Positions 25,598 through 33,170 of a DNA stretch of 64,000 nucleotides are shown here, piece by piece (position 1 is the first letter of the stretch; each line of letters begins with the position of its first letter). The position numbers and the translations under genes are program-made. The stretch covers positions 496,001 to 560,000 of the forward strand of contig NZ_FOGI01000004.1 in NCBI RefSeq assembly GCF_900111175.1, in the 5' to 3' direction. This DNA comes from Actinokineospora terrae (GTDB lineage: Bacteria; Actinomycetota; Actinomycetes; Mycobacteriales; Pseudonocardiaceae). The notes below the pieces were generated by a model, which saw only the letters and a list, made by a program, of their open reading frames with translations, made no database searches and was not told the DNA's origin.

Positions 25598-26407
25598 CTA
25601 GACCTCCAGCCTGCGGGTGAAGGTGCGCACGGCGAGGCGCGCACCGATGACGACAAGCGCGGTCAGGTACACCAAGTGGCCGAGCACGGGTAAGAGCTCG
25701 CCGGTGCCGAACGCGGAGGCGCGGGAGAGCTCGGTGCCGTGCCACAGCGGGGTCAGCCAGACGATGGGCCGCACCCAGGCGGGCAGCTGGTCGACCGGGA
25801 AGAAGGTGCCCGCGAACACCGTCATCGGGACGACGATGAACCGGAAGATGGCGCTGAACTGCTGGCCCTCGGTGTCCAGGCTCGCCGAGTAGGCGACCAG
25901 CGGGGCGGCGAGGGCCATCGCGGTGAGCAGGGCGGCGAACAGCGACCCGATGACACCGACGCTGGTGACCGCGCCGAGCAGGGCGGCGACCACCAGGAAC
26001 GCCGCCGACGAGACCGACAGCCGCAAGAAGATCCAGAGCAGCTGGCCCATGGCGAGCTGCCTGGAGGTGATCGGGGTCGAGGCGATGCCCAGGAACGTGC
26101 GGTTCCACTTGAACGCCGCGAGCACCGGGTAGGTCGACTCGAACGCCGCGGTCTGCAACGCGGACGCCACGACCAACGCGGGCGCGAGGTACTGCACGTA
26201 GGGCAGCCCGCCGGTCGCGGCGCTGGGCTGGATCTGCGAGCCGAACCCGAGGCCGAGGGCCAGCAGGAACAGCACGGGCTCGACGACGCTGGACACCGCC
26301 GAGGAGCGCCAGTTGCGCCGGTACCAGGTCCACAGGCCCTCGACGACCAGCCAGACGGCGGTCGGGGTGGGGCAGACGCGTGCCCGTTCGCGGGTGGTGG
26401 TCGTCAT
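25598..26407 (-). CDS. ABC-2 type exporter permease (NodJ-like)
   Basis: 269-residue permease homologous to its downstream neighbour. Six predicted helices; GTFFPVDQLPAWVRPIVWLTPL is the mid-protein signature, similar in place to FYPITVYPG in the second permease. The ATG overlaps the ATPase stop by one base (TGATG). The two permeases probably form a heterodimer. Confidence 0.9.
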   Translation of the reverse strand: MTTTTRERARVCPTPTAVWLVVEGLWTWYRRNWRSSAVSSVVEPVLFLLALGLGFGSQIQPSAATGGLPYVQYLAPALVVASALQTAAFESTYPVLAAFKWNRTFLGIASTPITSRQLAMGQLLWIFLRLSVSSAAFLVVAALLGAVTSVGVIGSLFAALLTAMALAAPLVAYSASLDTEGQQFSAIFRFIVVPMTVFAGTFFPVDQLPAWVRPIVWLTPLWHGTELSRASAFGTGELLPVLGHLVYLTALVVIGARLAVRTFTRRLEV

Positions 26408-27372
26408 CAGTCCACCAGCGTCCGGCCGGTGAGGCGCAGGAAGACGTCCTCGAGGGTGCCGCGGCGGACCAGGCTCGACGCCGGGGCCAGGCCGCGCTGG
26501 TGGGCGGCGGCCAGGGACGCCTCGCCGTCCGAGGTGTAGAGCAGCAGCCGGTCGGGCAGCACCTCGATGCGGTCCGCGAGCCCCTCGGCGGCCGCGGCGT
26601 CCGGCTTGTCGGTGACGAACCGCAGCTCCAGCACCTCGCGGCTGCAGTAGCGGGCGATCAGCTCCCCCGGGCTGCCCTCGGCGACGATCTTGCCGCCGTC
26701 CATGACCACGAGCCGGTCGCAGAGCTGCTCGGCCTCGTCCATGTAGTGGGTGGTGATGATCAGCGTGACGCCCTGCTGGCGGAGCCGGAACAGCCGGTCC
26801 CAGAGCAGGTGGCGGGCCTGCGGGTCGAGGCCGGTGGTCGGTTCGTCGAGCAGCAGCAGCTCGGGGTCGTTGATCAGCGAGCGGGCGATGGTGAGCCTGC
26901 GCTTCATGCCACCGGAGAGCGGCTCGACCTCGGCGTCGGCGCGGTCGGTGAGCTGGGCGAAGTCGAGCAGCTCGACGGCCTTGGCCCGGACGTGCGCTTT
27001 GGACAGTCCGAAGTAGCGGCCGTAGATGTGCAGGTTCTGCCGGACGGTCAGCTCGTTGTCCAGGTTGTCCTGCTGGGGCACCACGCCGAGCCGGGCGCGG
27101 ATGTCGGGGCCCTGGGTCCTGGGGTCCATGCCGAGCACGGTCAGGTCGCCGCCGGTGCGCGGGGACACGCAGGACACCATGCGCATGGTCGAGGACTTGC
27201 CCGCGCCGTTGGGCCCGAGGAACCCGAACGCCTCCCCCGGCTCGACGTCGAGGTCGATCCCCCTGACCGCCTCGAAGTCCCCGAACTGCTTGGTCAGGCC
27301 CCTGGCCCTGACCAGCCCGCCGTCTCGTACCGCCGTTTCCGCCACCACGTCGGGCACGATAGCCGGGCGCAC
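26407..27372 (-). CDS. ABC exporter ATP-binding protein (NodI/DrrA-like)
   Basis: 321-residue ATPase of the same exporter. Walker A GPNGAGKSS, Q-loop in GVVPQQDNLD, signature LSGGMKRRL, Walker B LLLLDEPTTGLD, H-loop TTHYMDEAE. The C-terminal 70 residues form the regulatory extension of this subfamily. Several GTGs are possible starts: 27372 has a weak GGGA about ten bases upstream, 27348 and 27345 are alternatives that trim eight or nine residues. Gene order ATPase-permease-permease is conserved; a terminator-like hairpin separates it from ndk upstream. Confidence 0.92.
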   Translation of the reverse strand: MRPAIVPDVVAETAVRDGGLVRARGLTKQFGDFEAVRGIDLDVEPGEAFGFLGPNGAGKSSTMRMVSCVSPRTGGDLTVLGMDPRTQGPDIRARLGVVPQQDNLDNELTVRQNLHIYGRYFGLSKAHVRAKAVELLDFAQLTDRADAEVEPLSGGMKRRLTIARSLINDPELLLLDEPTTGLDPQARHLLWDRLFRLRQQGVTLIITTHYMDEAEQLCDRLVVMDGGKIVAEGSPGELIARYCSREVLELRFVTDKPDAAAAEGLADRIEVLPDRLLLYTSDGEASLAAAHQRGLAPASSLVRRGTLEDVFLRLTGRTLVD

Positions 27373-27394
27373 CGACAATTCCCGCCGGGTTTTC

Positions 27395-27423
27395 GGGCCG
27401 CCCGGTGTTCGCCCGGGCGGCCC
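27395..27423. terminator. hairpin downstream of ndk
   Basis: GGGCCGCCCGG (27395-27405) / CCGGGCGGCCC (27413-27423), 11 bp with a 7-base loop, between the ndk stop and the start of the ABC ATPase gene. No U-run on the minus strand, so efficiency is uncertain. Confidence 0.65.
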
Positions 27424-27430
27424 GGGTGCC

Positions 27431-27841
27431 TCAGAGGTTCGGGAACCAGATCTTGATCTCGCGCTCGGCGGAGTCGGTGGAGTCGGACCCGTGCACCAGG
27501 TTGTACTGGACCTCCAGGCCGAAGTCGCCGCGGATGGTGCCCGGGGTGGCCTTGTCGACCGGGTCGGTCCCACCGGCGAGCTGCCGGAACGCGGAGATCG
27601 CGCGCGGCCCCTCGACGACCAGCGCCACGACCGGGCCGCCGGTGATGAAGTCGAGCAGGTCGCCGAAGAACCCCTTCTCGGCGTGCTCGGCGTAGTGCTG
27701 CTCGGCGACCGAGCGCTCCACGGTGCGCAGCTCGAGTGCGGCCAGGGACAGGCCCTTGCGCTCGATGCGGGAGATGACCTCACCGACCAGCCCACGACTC
27801 ACGCCGTCGGGCTTGACCAGGACCAGGGTGCGCTCACTCAC
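27431..27841 (-). CDS. ndk: nucleoside-diphosphate kinase
   Basis: 136-residue enzyme exchanging the gamma phosphate between nucleoside tri- and diphosphates. The phosphohistidine is in [19 protein letters not shown] at the start and [16 protein letters not shown] at the end are family signatures. The length matches the short actinobacterial form. The start is GTG 27841. Confidence 0.97.
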   Translation of the reverse strand: MSERTLVLVKPDGVSRGLVGEVISRIERKGLSLAALELRTVERSVAEQHYAEHAEKGFFGDLLDFITGGPVVALVVEGPRAISAFRQLAGGTDPVDKATPGTIRGDFGLEVQYNLVHGSDSTDSAEREIKIWFPNL

Positions 27842-27964
27842 GGCTCTCGGTACTCCATTTCACGGTTTCCAGCGTCGTGTGGACCACACGAGCGTGTGAG
27901 CAGGGTAACCCGGTGCGGTGGCACCGTTTGTCCGGCTCCTCTTTAGCTGACCACCGTTGGCCTC

Positions 27965-28420
27965 ATGTTCAAGTCGACAGCTCTAGCAGCGGTCGTGGTT
28001 CTAGCCACCGCCACACCCGCTTGTGCCGATCTCTCGTACTCCTACCGCTACACCCTTCGCCTAGAGACCGACGCCAGCCCGGCAGTCCTAACGACCGCCA
28101 TCACCGCCGACTTCGGCCGCCTCTTCCCCTTCGACTCCAACTGCCCCACGCTCCCCCCAGTGGGCGGCCACTGCGACCTCTACTCGGCCGGGCAGAGCTA
28201 CCCGGTGCAGATCATCGACAGAACTACCAACTCGTGGACGTTCCTCTCCCTCCCCACAGGCAGAAGCATCGTCTTCTCCCTAGAGAACGGCCCCAACGGC
28301 GTGGAACTCCGAACCCGCTCAGGAGGCCTCTCCACCCCAACCACCGCGGCGACCATCCACTCAGGTACCGCCTACGCCCTCTGGTCCCTCTTCGCCAACA
28401 ACATCTCGGCCGCGTACTGA
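27965..28420 (+). CDS. small secreted protein of unknown function
   Basis: 151 residues with a clear signal peptide (MFKSTALAAVVVLATATPACA, cleavage after CA). The mature part of about 130 residues is Ser/Thr-rich with three Cys after the signal, probably beta-strand-rich: YSYRYTLRLETD, then CPTLPPVGGHCDLYSAG, and a C-terminal ALWSLFANN. No domain recognised. Codon use includes more T-ending and A-ending codons than the flanking backbone genes. It diverges from ndk with 123 bp between, and ends before a hairpin shared with the exonuclease gene. A secreted single-gene product; role not assignable. Confidence 0.75.
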   Translation: MFKSTALAAVVVLATATPACADLSYSYRYTLRLETDASPAVLTTAITADFGRLFPFDSNCPTLPPVGGHCDLYSAGQSYPVQIIDRTTNSWTFLSLPTGRSIVFSLENGPNGVELRTRSGGLSTPTTAATIHSGTAYALWSLFANNISAAY

Positions 28421-28433
28421 CCTGGGTCAATCC

Positions 28434-28464
28434 AGCTGCCGACGCTGACAGGCAAGCGGCAGCT
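28434..28464. terminator. hairpin between convergent genes
   Basis: AGCTGCCG (28434-28441) / CGGCAGCT (28457-28464), an 8-bp stem with a 15-base loop in the 65-bp gap between the secreted-protein gene and the exonuclease gene. No strong U-run. Confidence 0.5.
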
Positions 28465-28485
28465 CACATCCCGTGTGCCAACGGA

Positions 28486-29409
28486 TCAGCTGCCGAGCCA
28501 TTCCACGAAGTCGATCTCGCCGATCATCTCTATCTTGTGCCCTCGGCCGAGCAGTTCCTGGGCCTTGCGGTGCTTGCCGCTCACCTCCATCCCCACGGCG
28601 AACCGGGCCGGGTCGGCCATACCCACCACGAGCAAGTCAGTTCTCTTGGACACTCCGGACACGGCCTGCCCGCCCCGTTCGGCGAGGCGCTGCTGGGCTT
28701 CCGCGCGAGTCATGGTCGTCAAGGTGCCGGTGAAACACACGTTGAGGCCGTAGAGCATGGTGCTGGGGTCGGCGTCGAGGTTGGCCGCGGGGATCTCGCG
28801 GCGCGTGGTGGACGAACCGCGTTGTCGAAAGCCCGTCCAAGAGTCCCTGGTCAACCGCCCGTAGGGGATGCGCAAGGTATCGAGCAAGTCGTCGACCGTG
28901 TCGACGTGGTGAAACCGCATCGCCGCGAGCATGACCTGGGCGGCCGTGTCGGCGTCGGCCTGGGCTTCGTGGTGCCCGCTCATCGCGATACCCGCGGCGG
29001 CCGCTACGAACGGCAGGCGGTATGTCAGCAGTTGCCAGGTCAACCGGGAAATGACCAGGGTGCAGACATAACTCAGTTCTGGCCACGGCAGGGAGCTCGC
29101 CGTGCAGGCACCGCGGATCACACCGACGTCGAAGGCGGCGTTGTGGGTGACCAGCGGGCGACCGGCTGCGAAGTCCACGATCTGTGCGAGCGCGCGCGGC
29201 CAGGTCGGGGCGGAGCGAACCGCCTCGGCCGTGATGCCGTGCAGCGCTGTGTTGAACGAGTCGAAACCGCCGTCGCCCGGGGGCTGGATGTAGGTGGACC
29301 ACCGGTCGACGACAACTCCGTCTCGCACCAAGCACATGCCGACCGCGCAAGCGCTTCCCCGCGACGAGTTGGCGGTCTCGAAGTCGATCGCAACCCATTC
29401 CCTGCTCAT
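28486..29409 (-). CDS. DEDDh exonuclease with C-terminal BRCT domain
   Basis: 307 residues. N-terminal 3'-5' exonuclease of the DnaQ type: Asp/Glu in AIDFETA, ExoII in THNAAFDVGVI, and ExoIII HEAQADAD with the DEDDh His and Asp. A BRCT domain occupies about residues 215-300, with VCFTGTLTTMTRAEAQ and TDLLVVGMAD. DNA polymerase III epsilon-like proofreading or repair nucleases with this layout are found across actinobacteria. ATG 29409. It is convergent with the secreted-protein gene and divergent from the next ORF with about 220 bp between. Confidence 0.9.
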   Translation of the reverse strand: MSREWVAIDFETANSSRGSACAVGMCLVRDGVVVDRWSTYIQPPGDGGFDSFNTALHGITAEAVRSAPTWPRALAQIVDFAAGRPLVTHNAAFDVGVIRGACTASSLPWPELSYVCTLVISRLTWQLLTYRLPFVAAAAGIAMSGHHEAQADADTAAQVMLAAMRFHHVDTVDDLLDTLRIPYGRLTRDSWTGFRQRGSSTTRREIPAANLDADPSTMLYGLNVCFTGTLTTMTRAEAQQRLAERGGQAVSGVSKRTDLLVVGMADPARFAVGMEVSGKHRKAQELLGRGHKIEMIGEIDFVEWLGS

Positions 29410-29628
29410 GATCTCCTCACCCGCGGCCAGGACGGGACGAGTGGGCGTCCAGGCGCGTAGGCAGTGCGTCGAGATAAGTCGATCAAGAGTTACGCGCAGG
29501 CAGTGAGGTGGCGGAAACGCGTCGGACAGGGCACCCGACCGAGATCACCGCGTGCGGTGAAACGAACGGCGCGCACCAGCGATGGACTGTCGCGAGCGAA
29601 GATCGTCAGCAGCGGCGCAGGAGGGGTG

Positions 29629-30333
29629 ATGACCACCGATCAGCTCAAGCCCGGTTCACTCGGCTTGCTGTCCACTCGGGCGGGCGATGGCCGGACCATG
29701 ATCGGCCACGTTGTCGTCTGCCGGGCCGGATCCGGTCAGGAAGAGTCGATCGCCATCTGGCACCTCGACACCGAAGGCGCGCGGACCGGGGCGTGGGTGA
29801 CCCCCGCTGCGGAGGCAATGACCGAGCCGGAGACCTCCCTGCGCATGCTCAGCCTGTGCAAGCGCAAGGCGGTACTCGCGTGGGACTTGGCCGAAGCCAT
29901 CGAGACTCTGCGCGCGCTCGAACAGGTGGCGGACGTCGCTCCGACGAACTGGAACGACTGCGGTGTCACCCTGCCCGAACTGCTCAGCGAGGTAGCCGAC
30001 ACCCGGACCTCCTATGCCAAGCGTGTCGCCGAGGAGAAGGCGTCCAAGAAGAGCATCGCTGACCTGGAGTGGTCGATCGATCTGCCCGACCCGCTACCGG
30101 CGACGGTCGAACAACTGGAGCACCTCGCACGTGTCGGGAACCTCGTCGCTCCCACCGAGTCGGCGACCGAAGCGCTTCGCATCAGCAGGCTGGGCGGCTG
30201 GATTGTGCAGCGCTGGCGTGAGACCACCGTTGCGCTCGGACGCCCCTACCTCCGGGACACCTTCGGGCAACCCACCGTCCTGGCACCCACGTGGGAGGCG
30301 CGTCTAGCCGACGCCTATGCCTACCAGCGATGA
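29629..30333 (+). CDS. hypothetical protein, 234 aa
   Basis: Not recognised. ATG 29629 is chosen because AGGAGGGG stands four bases upstream; the frame is open further left but without good codon use. The protein is soluble with no signal: an N-terminal beta-rich region (SLGLLSTRAGDGRTMIGHVVV, ESIAIWHLDT), a middle that may be helical (KAVLAWDLAEAIETLRAL), a helical charged stretch (YAKRVAEEKASKKSIADLEW) and a C-terminal part ending YAYQR. It may be linked to the divergent exonuclease-BRCT gene because both share one upstream region, but that is only context. Confidence 0.7.
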   Translation: MTTDQLKPGSLGLLSTRAGDGRTMIGHVVVCRAGSGQEESIAIWHLDTEGARTGAWVTPAAEAMTEPETSLRMLSLCKRKAVLAWDLAEAIETLRALEQVADVAPTNWNDCGVTLPELLSEVADTRTSYAKRVAEEKASKKSIADLEWSIDLPDPLPATVEQLEHLARVGNLVAPTESATEALRISRLGGWIVQRWRETTVALGRPYLRDTFGQPTVLAPTWEARLADAYAYQR

Positions 30334-30381
30334 GCACCGGACCAGCGGAGTCGACGCGATAGCGCCGACTCCGCCGTCAGG

Positions 30382-31908
30382 TCAAGCCTTCAAGGTCTTG
30401 GACCAGAGCGAGGTCCCCTTACCGTCGCGCAAGTACACGGTGAGGTCGCCTGAGCGGCCGTCCACTTGGACCTCTCCGAAGTGCTGGAAACCCTCCAGCG
30501 GCGACGTGTTCGCGACCGGTGGTGCGTGTACGAACACCGCCTCTGGCCCGAACGTCGGGTCCAGCACGTTGGGACCGAATGCGCCCGCGTGCAGTGGGCC
30601 GGACACGAACTCCCAGAACGGGTCGAAGTCGCCCACGGCCGCACGGTCTGGGGAGTAGTGGTGGGCGGCGGTGTAGTGCACGTCCGCCGTCAGCCAGACA
30701 ACGTTGCGGATGTTGCGGCGGGCGAGCGTGCGCAGCACCCAGGCGAGTTCGAACTCGCGGCCTGCGGGGGCGCCGGGTAGGCCGTTTGCAACCCCCTCGA
30801 TGTCCTTGCCGTCCGGGACGATCAGGCCGATGGGGAGGTCGGCGGCGACGATCTTCCACGTCGCGCGGCTGCGGGTGAGGCCGTCGACGAGCCAGCGGGC
30901 CTGGCGCTCGCCGAGGACGTGGCCCTGGCCGTTCTTGTCGGCGGTGTTGGCGTCCTTGTAGGTGCGCATGTCCAGCACGAACACCTCGACGTGCTTGCCG
31001 TAGGCGAAGCTGCGGTAGACGCGGCCGTCCGCGGCGCGGCGCTGGTCGATGGGCTGCCACTCGTGGAAGGCCTGCGAGGCGCGGGCCGCGAGGACGTCGA
31101 CCCGCTTCTCGGTGTACTGCGGCAGGTCCAGGATCTCGCCGGGGTACCAGTTGTTGGTGACCTCGTGGTCGTCCCACTGCACGATCGACGGCACCCGGGC
31201 GGCGAACGCGCGGACGTTCTCGTCGAGCAGGTTGTAGGCGAACTGGCCGCGGTACTCGGCGAGGGTCTCGGCGACCTTCAGCTTCTCCGGGGTCACAACG
31301 TTGCGCCAGACGCGACCATCGGGCAGCGTCACCGACTCCTTGAGCGGGCCGTCCGCGTAGACGGTGTCGCCGCTGTGCAGGAAGAAGTCGGGCCGCCGGG
31401 CGAGCATGGCGGCGTACGCGGTCATGCCGCCGATGTCGGGGTTGATGCCCCAGCCCTGACCCGCGACGTCCCCGGACCAGGTGAACCGGACGTCGGCGCG
31501 GCCGACCGGGGCGGTGCGGAAGGAGCCGACCAGCGGCGCGCTGGCGGTGCGGCCGTCGAGGTCTTCGGCGCGGACCCGGTAGTGGATCTCGTCGCCCGCG
31601 GGCAGGCCGGTGAGCCGGAGCCTGCCGGTGCCGTCGGTGGTGGGGGTGAGGACGGGGCCGCGCAGGCACCGGGCGTGCCGGAACGACGGGTCGCGGGAAA
31701 CCTCGACCAGCATCCGCGACGGCCGGTCGGCCCGCGTCCACAGGATCGCGCCGTCGCTGGTCACGTCCCCGGTCTGCACGCCGTGCGTCAACACCGGCCG
31801 CGCCTTCGGCGTCGCGTACGCGACCCCGGGCAGCACGACCCCAGCGGCAACCACACCAGCGCCGATCCCGCCTGCGCGCAACAGAGCCCTACGGTTCAGT
31901 TCGGTCAT
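30382..31908 (-). CDS. phoD: PhoD-type alkaline phosphatase/phosphodiesterase, Tat-exported
   Basis: 508-residue exported phosphatase. The Tat signal is NRRALLRAGGIGAGVVAAG. After an N-terminal Fn3-like domain (about 35-135), the metallophosphatase domain shows WSGDVAGQG, FFLHSGDTVYADG, VQWDDHEVTNNW, and TADVHYTAAHHYSP, the iron/calcium ligands of PhoD. ATG 31908 begins MTELNRRALL; upstream in-frame residues are not signal-like. It stands alone downstream of a strong hairpin. Induction by phosphate starvation is usual for the family; no PHO box was identified. Confidence 0.92.
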   Translation of the reverse strand: MTELNRRALLRAGGIGAGVVAAGVVLPGVAYATPKARPVLTHGVQTGDVTSDGAILWTRADRPSRMLVEVSRDPSFRHARCLRGPVLTPTTDGTGRLRLTGLPAGDEIHYRVRAEDLDGRTASAPLVGSFRTAPVGRADVRFTWSGDVAGQGWGINPDIGGMTAYAAMLARRPDFFLHSGDTVYADGPLKESVTLPDGRVWRNVVTPEKLKVAETLAEYRGQFAYNLLDENVRAFAARVPSIVQWDDHEVTNNWYPGEILDLPQYTEKRVDVLAARASQAFHEWQPIDQRRAADGRVYRSFAYGKHVEVFVLDMRTYKDANTADKNGQGHVLGERQARWLVDGLTRSRATWKIVAADLPIGLIVPDGKDIEGVANGLPGAPAGREFELAWVLRTLARRNIRNVVWLTADVHYTAAHHYSPDRAAVGDFDPFWEFVSGPLHAGAFGPNVLDPTFGPEAVFVHAPPVANTSPLEGFQHFGEVQVDGRSGDLTVYLRDGKGTSLWSKTLKA

Positions 31909-31983
31909 GCGCCGGTTTGTAATCGCCCACCGCAGCCCTCGGGCCAACCCGAGTTGACCAGTGGATGACGGTTCCGGGCAGGC

Positions 31984-32035
31984 GGCGGGCTGGGGTCATC
32001 CGGCCGAGACATCGACCGGGTGACCCCAGCCCGCC
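31984..32035 (-). terminator. terminator hairpin downstream of 36-codon ORF
   Basis: Inverted repeat of 20 bp, 31984-32003 with 32016-32035, with a single wobble, and a 12-base loop: GGCGGGCTGGGGTCATCCGG on the left. It lies between the 36-codon ORF and the PhoD gene; no plus-strand gene ends here, so it should terminate a minus-strand transcript. Confidence 0.7.
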
Positions 32036-32090
32036 CACGTCACCACGCTGGTCGGAGAGCGGCAGTCGGAAGCCTCCTGCGGGGCTGGTA

Positions 32091-32201
32091 TCAGAAGGAG
32101 CGGTCTCCCGTACCGCCGCCGCCGTTGCCGCCAGAACCAGTGCTGACGGCACTGTTGACTTCGTCGTCGTAGCCGTGCCTGCTGGTCGAACTGGATTTCA
32201 T
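32091..32201 (-). CDS. 36-residue Gly/Ser-rich peptide (candidate)
   Basis: A short ORF on the minus strand, ATG 32201 to TGA 32091, with AGAGGTG five bases before the start. The peptide starts MKSSSTSRHGYDDEV and ends in a Gly-rich tail (SGGNGGGGTGDRSF). It has no Cys, no signal peptide and no membrane segment. Third-position GC is about 75 percent. It lies in a 443-bp space between DUF6461 and PhoD genes and is enclosed by two very strong hairpins, so a transcript of about 250-300 nt is expected. It could be a small protein, a RiPP-like precursor without visible enzymes, or the chance ORF of a small RNA. Family unknown. Confidence 0.45.
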   Translation of the reverse strand: MKSSSTSRHGYDDEVNSAVSTGSGGNGGGGTGDRSF

Positions 32202-32294
32202 CTGTACACCTCTGCGCGCGCCTTGCGCACCGCGCGGCGCCGATCCACGCCCTGCTCAACGATCTCGAGGCGAACCTGTCCCAGTCGGTCTGAC

Positions 32295-32345
32295 CGCCGG
32301 GTGGTCGATTCGGATCCCACCTCGGTCCGGATCGACCACCCGGCG
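32295..32345 (-). terminator. terminator hairpin downstream of DUF6461 gene
   Basis: 19-bp inverted repeat with one wobble: CGCCGGGTGGTCGATTCGG (32295-32313) and 32327-32345, 13-base loop. It begins eight bases after the stop of the DUF6461 gene and would separate that gene from the 36-codon ORF. Confidence 0.8.
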
Positions 32346-32352
32346 TCGCCTT

Positions 32353-32910
32353 TCAGGTCAGCTCGGCGCCGAGGAACTCGCCCTGGAGGGCGGTCGCGTT
32401 GAAGCTGACCGAGGTGGTTCGGGTGGCCAGGCCGAGCGCGGTGAGGAACGGGTCCGGTTCGTCTCCGGGAGGCGGCAGGTGTTCGAGCAGCTCGTCGGGG
32501 GCGGTGCCGGTTCGGCGGTCGGGGTGGCCGAGGGGAAACGCGGTTCGGATGGATCCGTTGTGCGCGTGGGTGAATGAGCCCGCGCCGTTGATGGTGCGCG
32601 CGACCGAGGACGCGGTGGTACCCGCGGAGAGCGCGATGAGTACCGCGGGTTCCTCGCCGTGGAACTGGTTGTACTCGACCACGAGCGTGCCGCCGTCGAC
32701 AGCGACCGCCAGCGCGAGAGCCGCGCTGCCACCGGATGCCATCACCTCGGCGGCCGCGTCCTGGAAGGTCATCAGCCGTGCGGTGGCGACATCGGCCCCG
32801 AACCTCAGGAGTGCCTCTCGTTCGTCGAGTGCCTTCACCAGTGTGAGGCAGCCCGACTCAGCCAACCACTGGTAGTCCGCACCGAACCACTCGTAGGTTT
32901 GTTCCGACAT
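32353..32910 (-). CDS. DUF6461 family protein
   Basis: 185-residue cytosolic protein. The family pattern is DYQWLAESGCLTLVKALD near the N-terminus, followed by LLRFGAD and a beta-rich middle (TLVVEYNQFHGEEPAVLIALSAG). The function of the family is unknown to me; in actinobacteria members often occur in multigene strings with immunity-like or regulatory neighbours. ATG 32910 has GAGGGGA five bases upstream, which decides against the longer frame starting at 32976. The gene ends at a terminator hairpin and is divergent from the secreted nuclease gene. Confidence 0.75.
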   Translation of the reverse strand: MSEQTYEWFGADYQWLAESGCLTLVKALDEREALLRFGADVATARLMTFQDAAAEVMASGGSAALALAVAVDGGTLVVEYNQFHGEEPAVLIALSAGTTASSVARTINGAGSFTHAHNGSIRTAFPLGHPDRRTGTAPDELLEHLPPPGDEPDPFLTALGLATRTTSVSFNATALQGEFLGAELT

Positions 32911-33068
32911 CCGATCCCCTCGCACATCAATGGTTGTCTCGGCCAGTGCGCGCACCAGGGTACGCCCACCACTCACCGGTCTCCGCTGACGAGCAGTATG
33001 ACTTGCGGCATTTACCGCGCGCGGTGACTAAATTTAGCACGACCGACCGGAAGTTGAATTCCTGCCGG

Positions 33069-33098
33069 TTGCGAGTGAGCTTCACAGGGGGCTAGCGT
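33069..33098 (+). promoter_or_regulatory. promoter candidate of secreted nuclease gene
   Basis: TTGCGA (33069-33074), 18-base spacer, TAGCGT (33093-33098). The start near 33105 would give a 66-base leader that contains GGAGGAA before TTG 33171. The A/T-richer sequence at 33030-33060 supports an open promoter region shared with the divergent DUF6461 gene. Confidence 0.5.
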
Positions 33099-33170
33099 GC
33101 GTCGGCGAACACCAGCAGACCCATCCGGAATGAAAAATCCTCAAGGAATCTGAGGACCGGAGGAATTTCT

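Noticed and set aside
32091..32201. Lanthipeptide or lasso precursor
   Set aside because: No Cys, no leader motif and no modification enzyme nearby; kept only as an unassigned small ORF.
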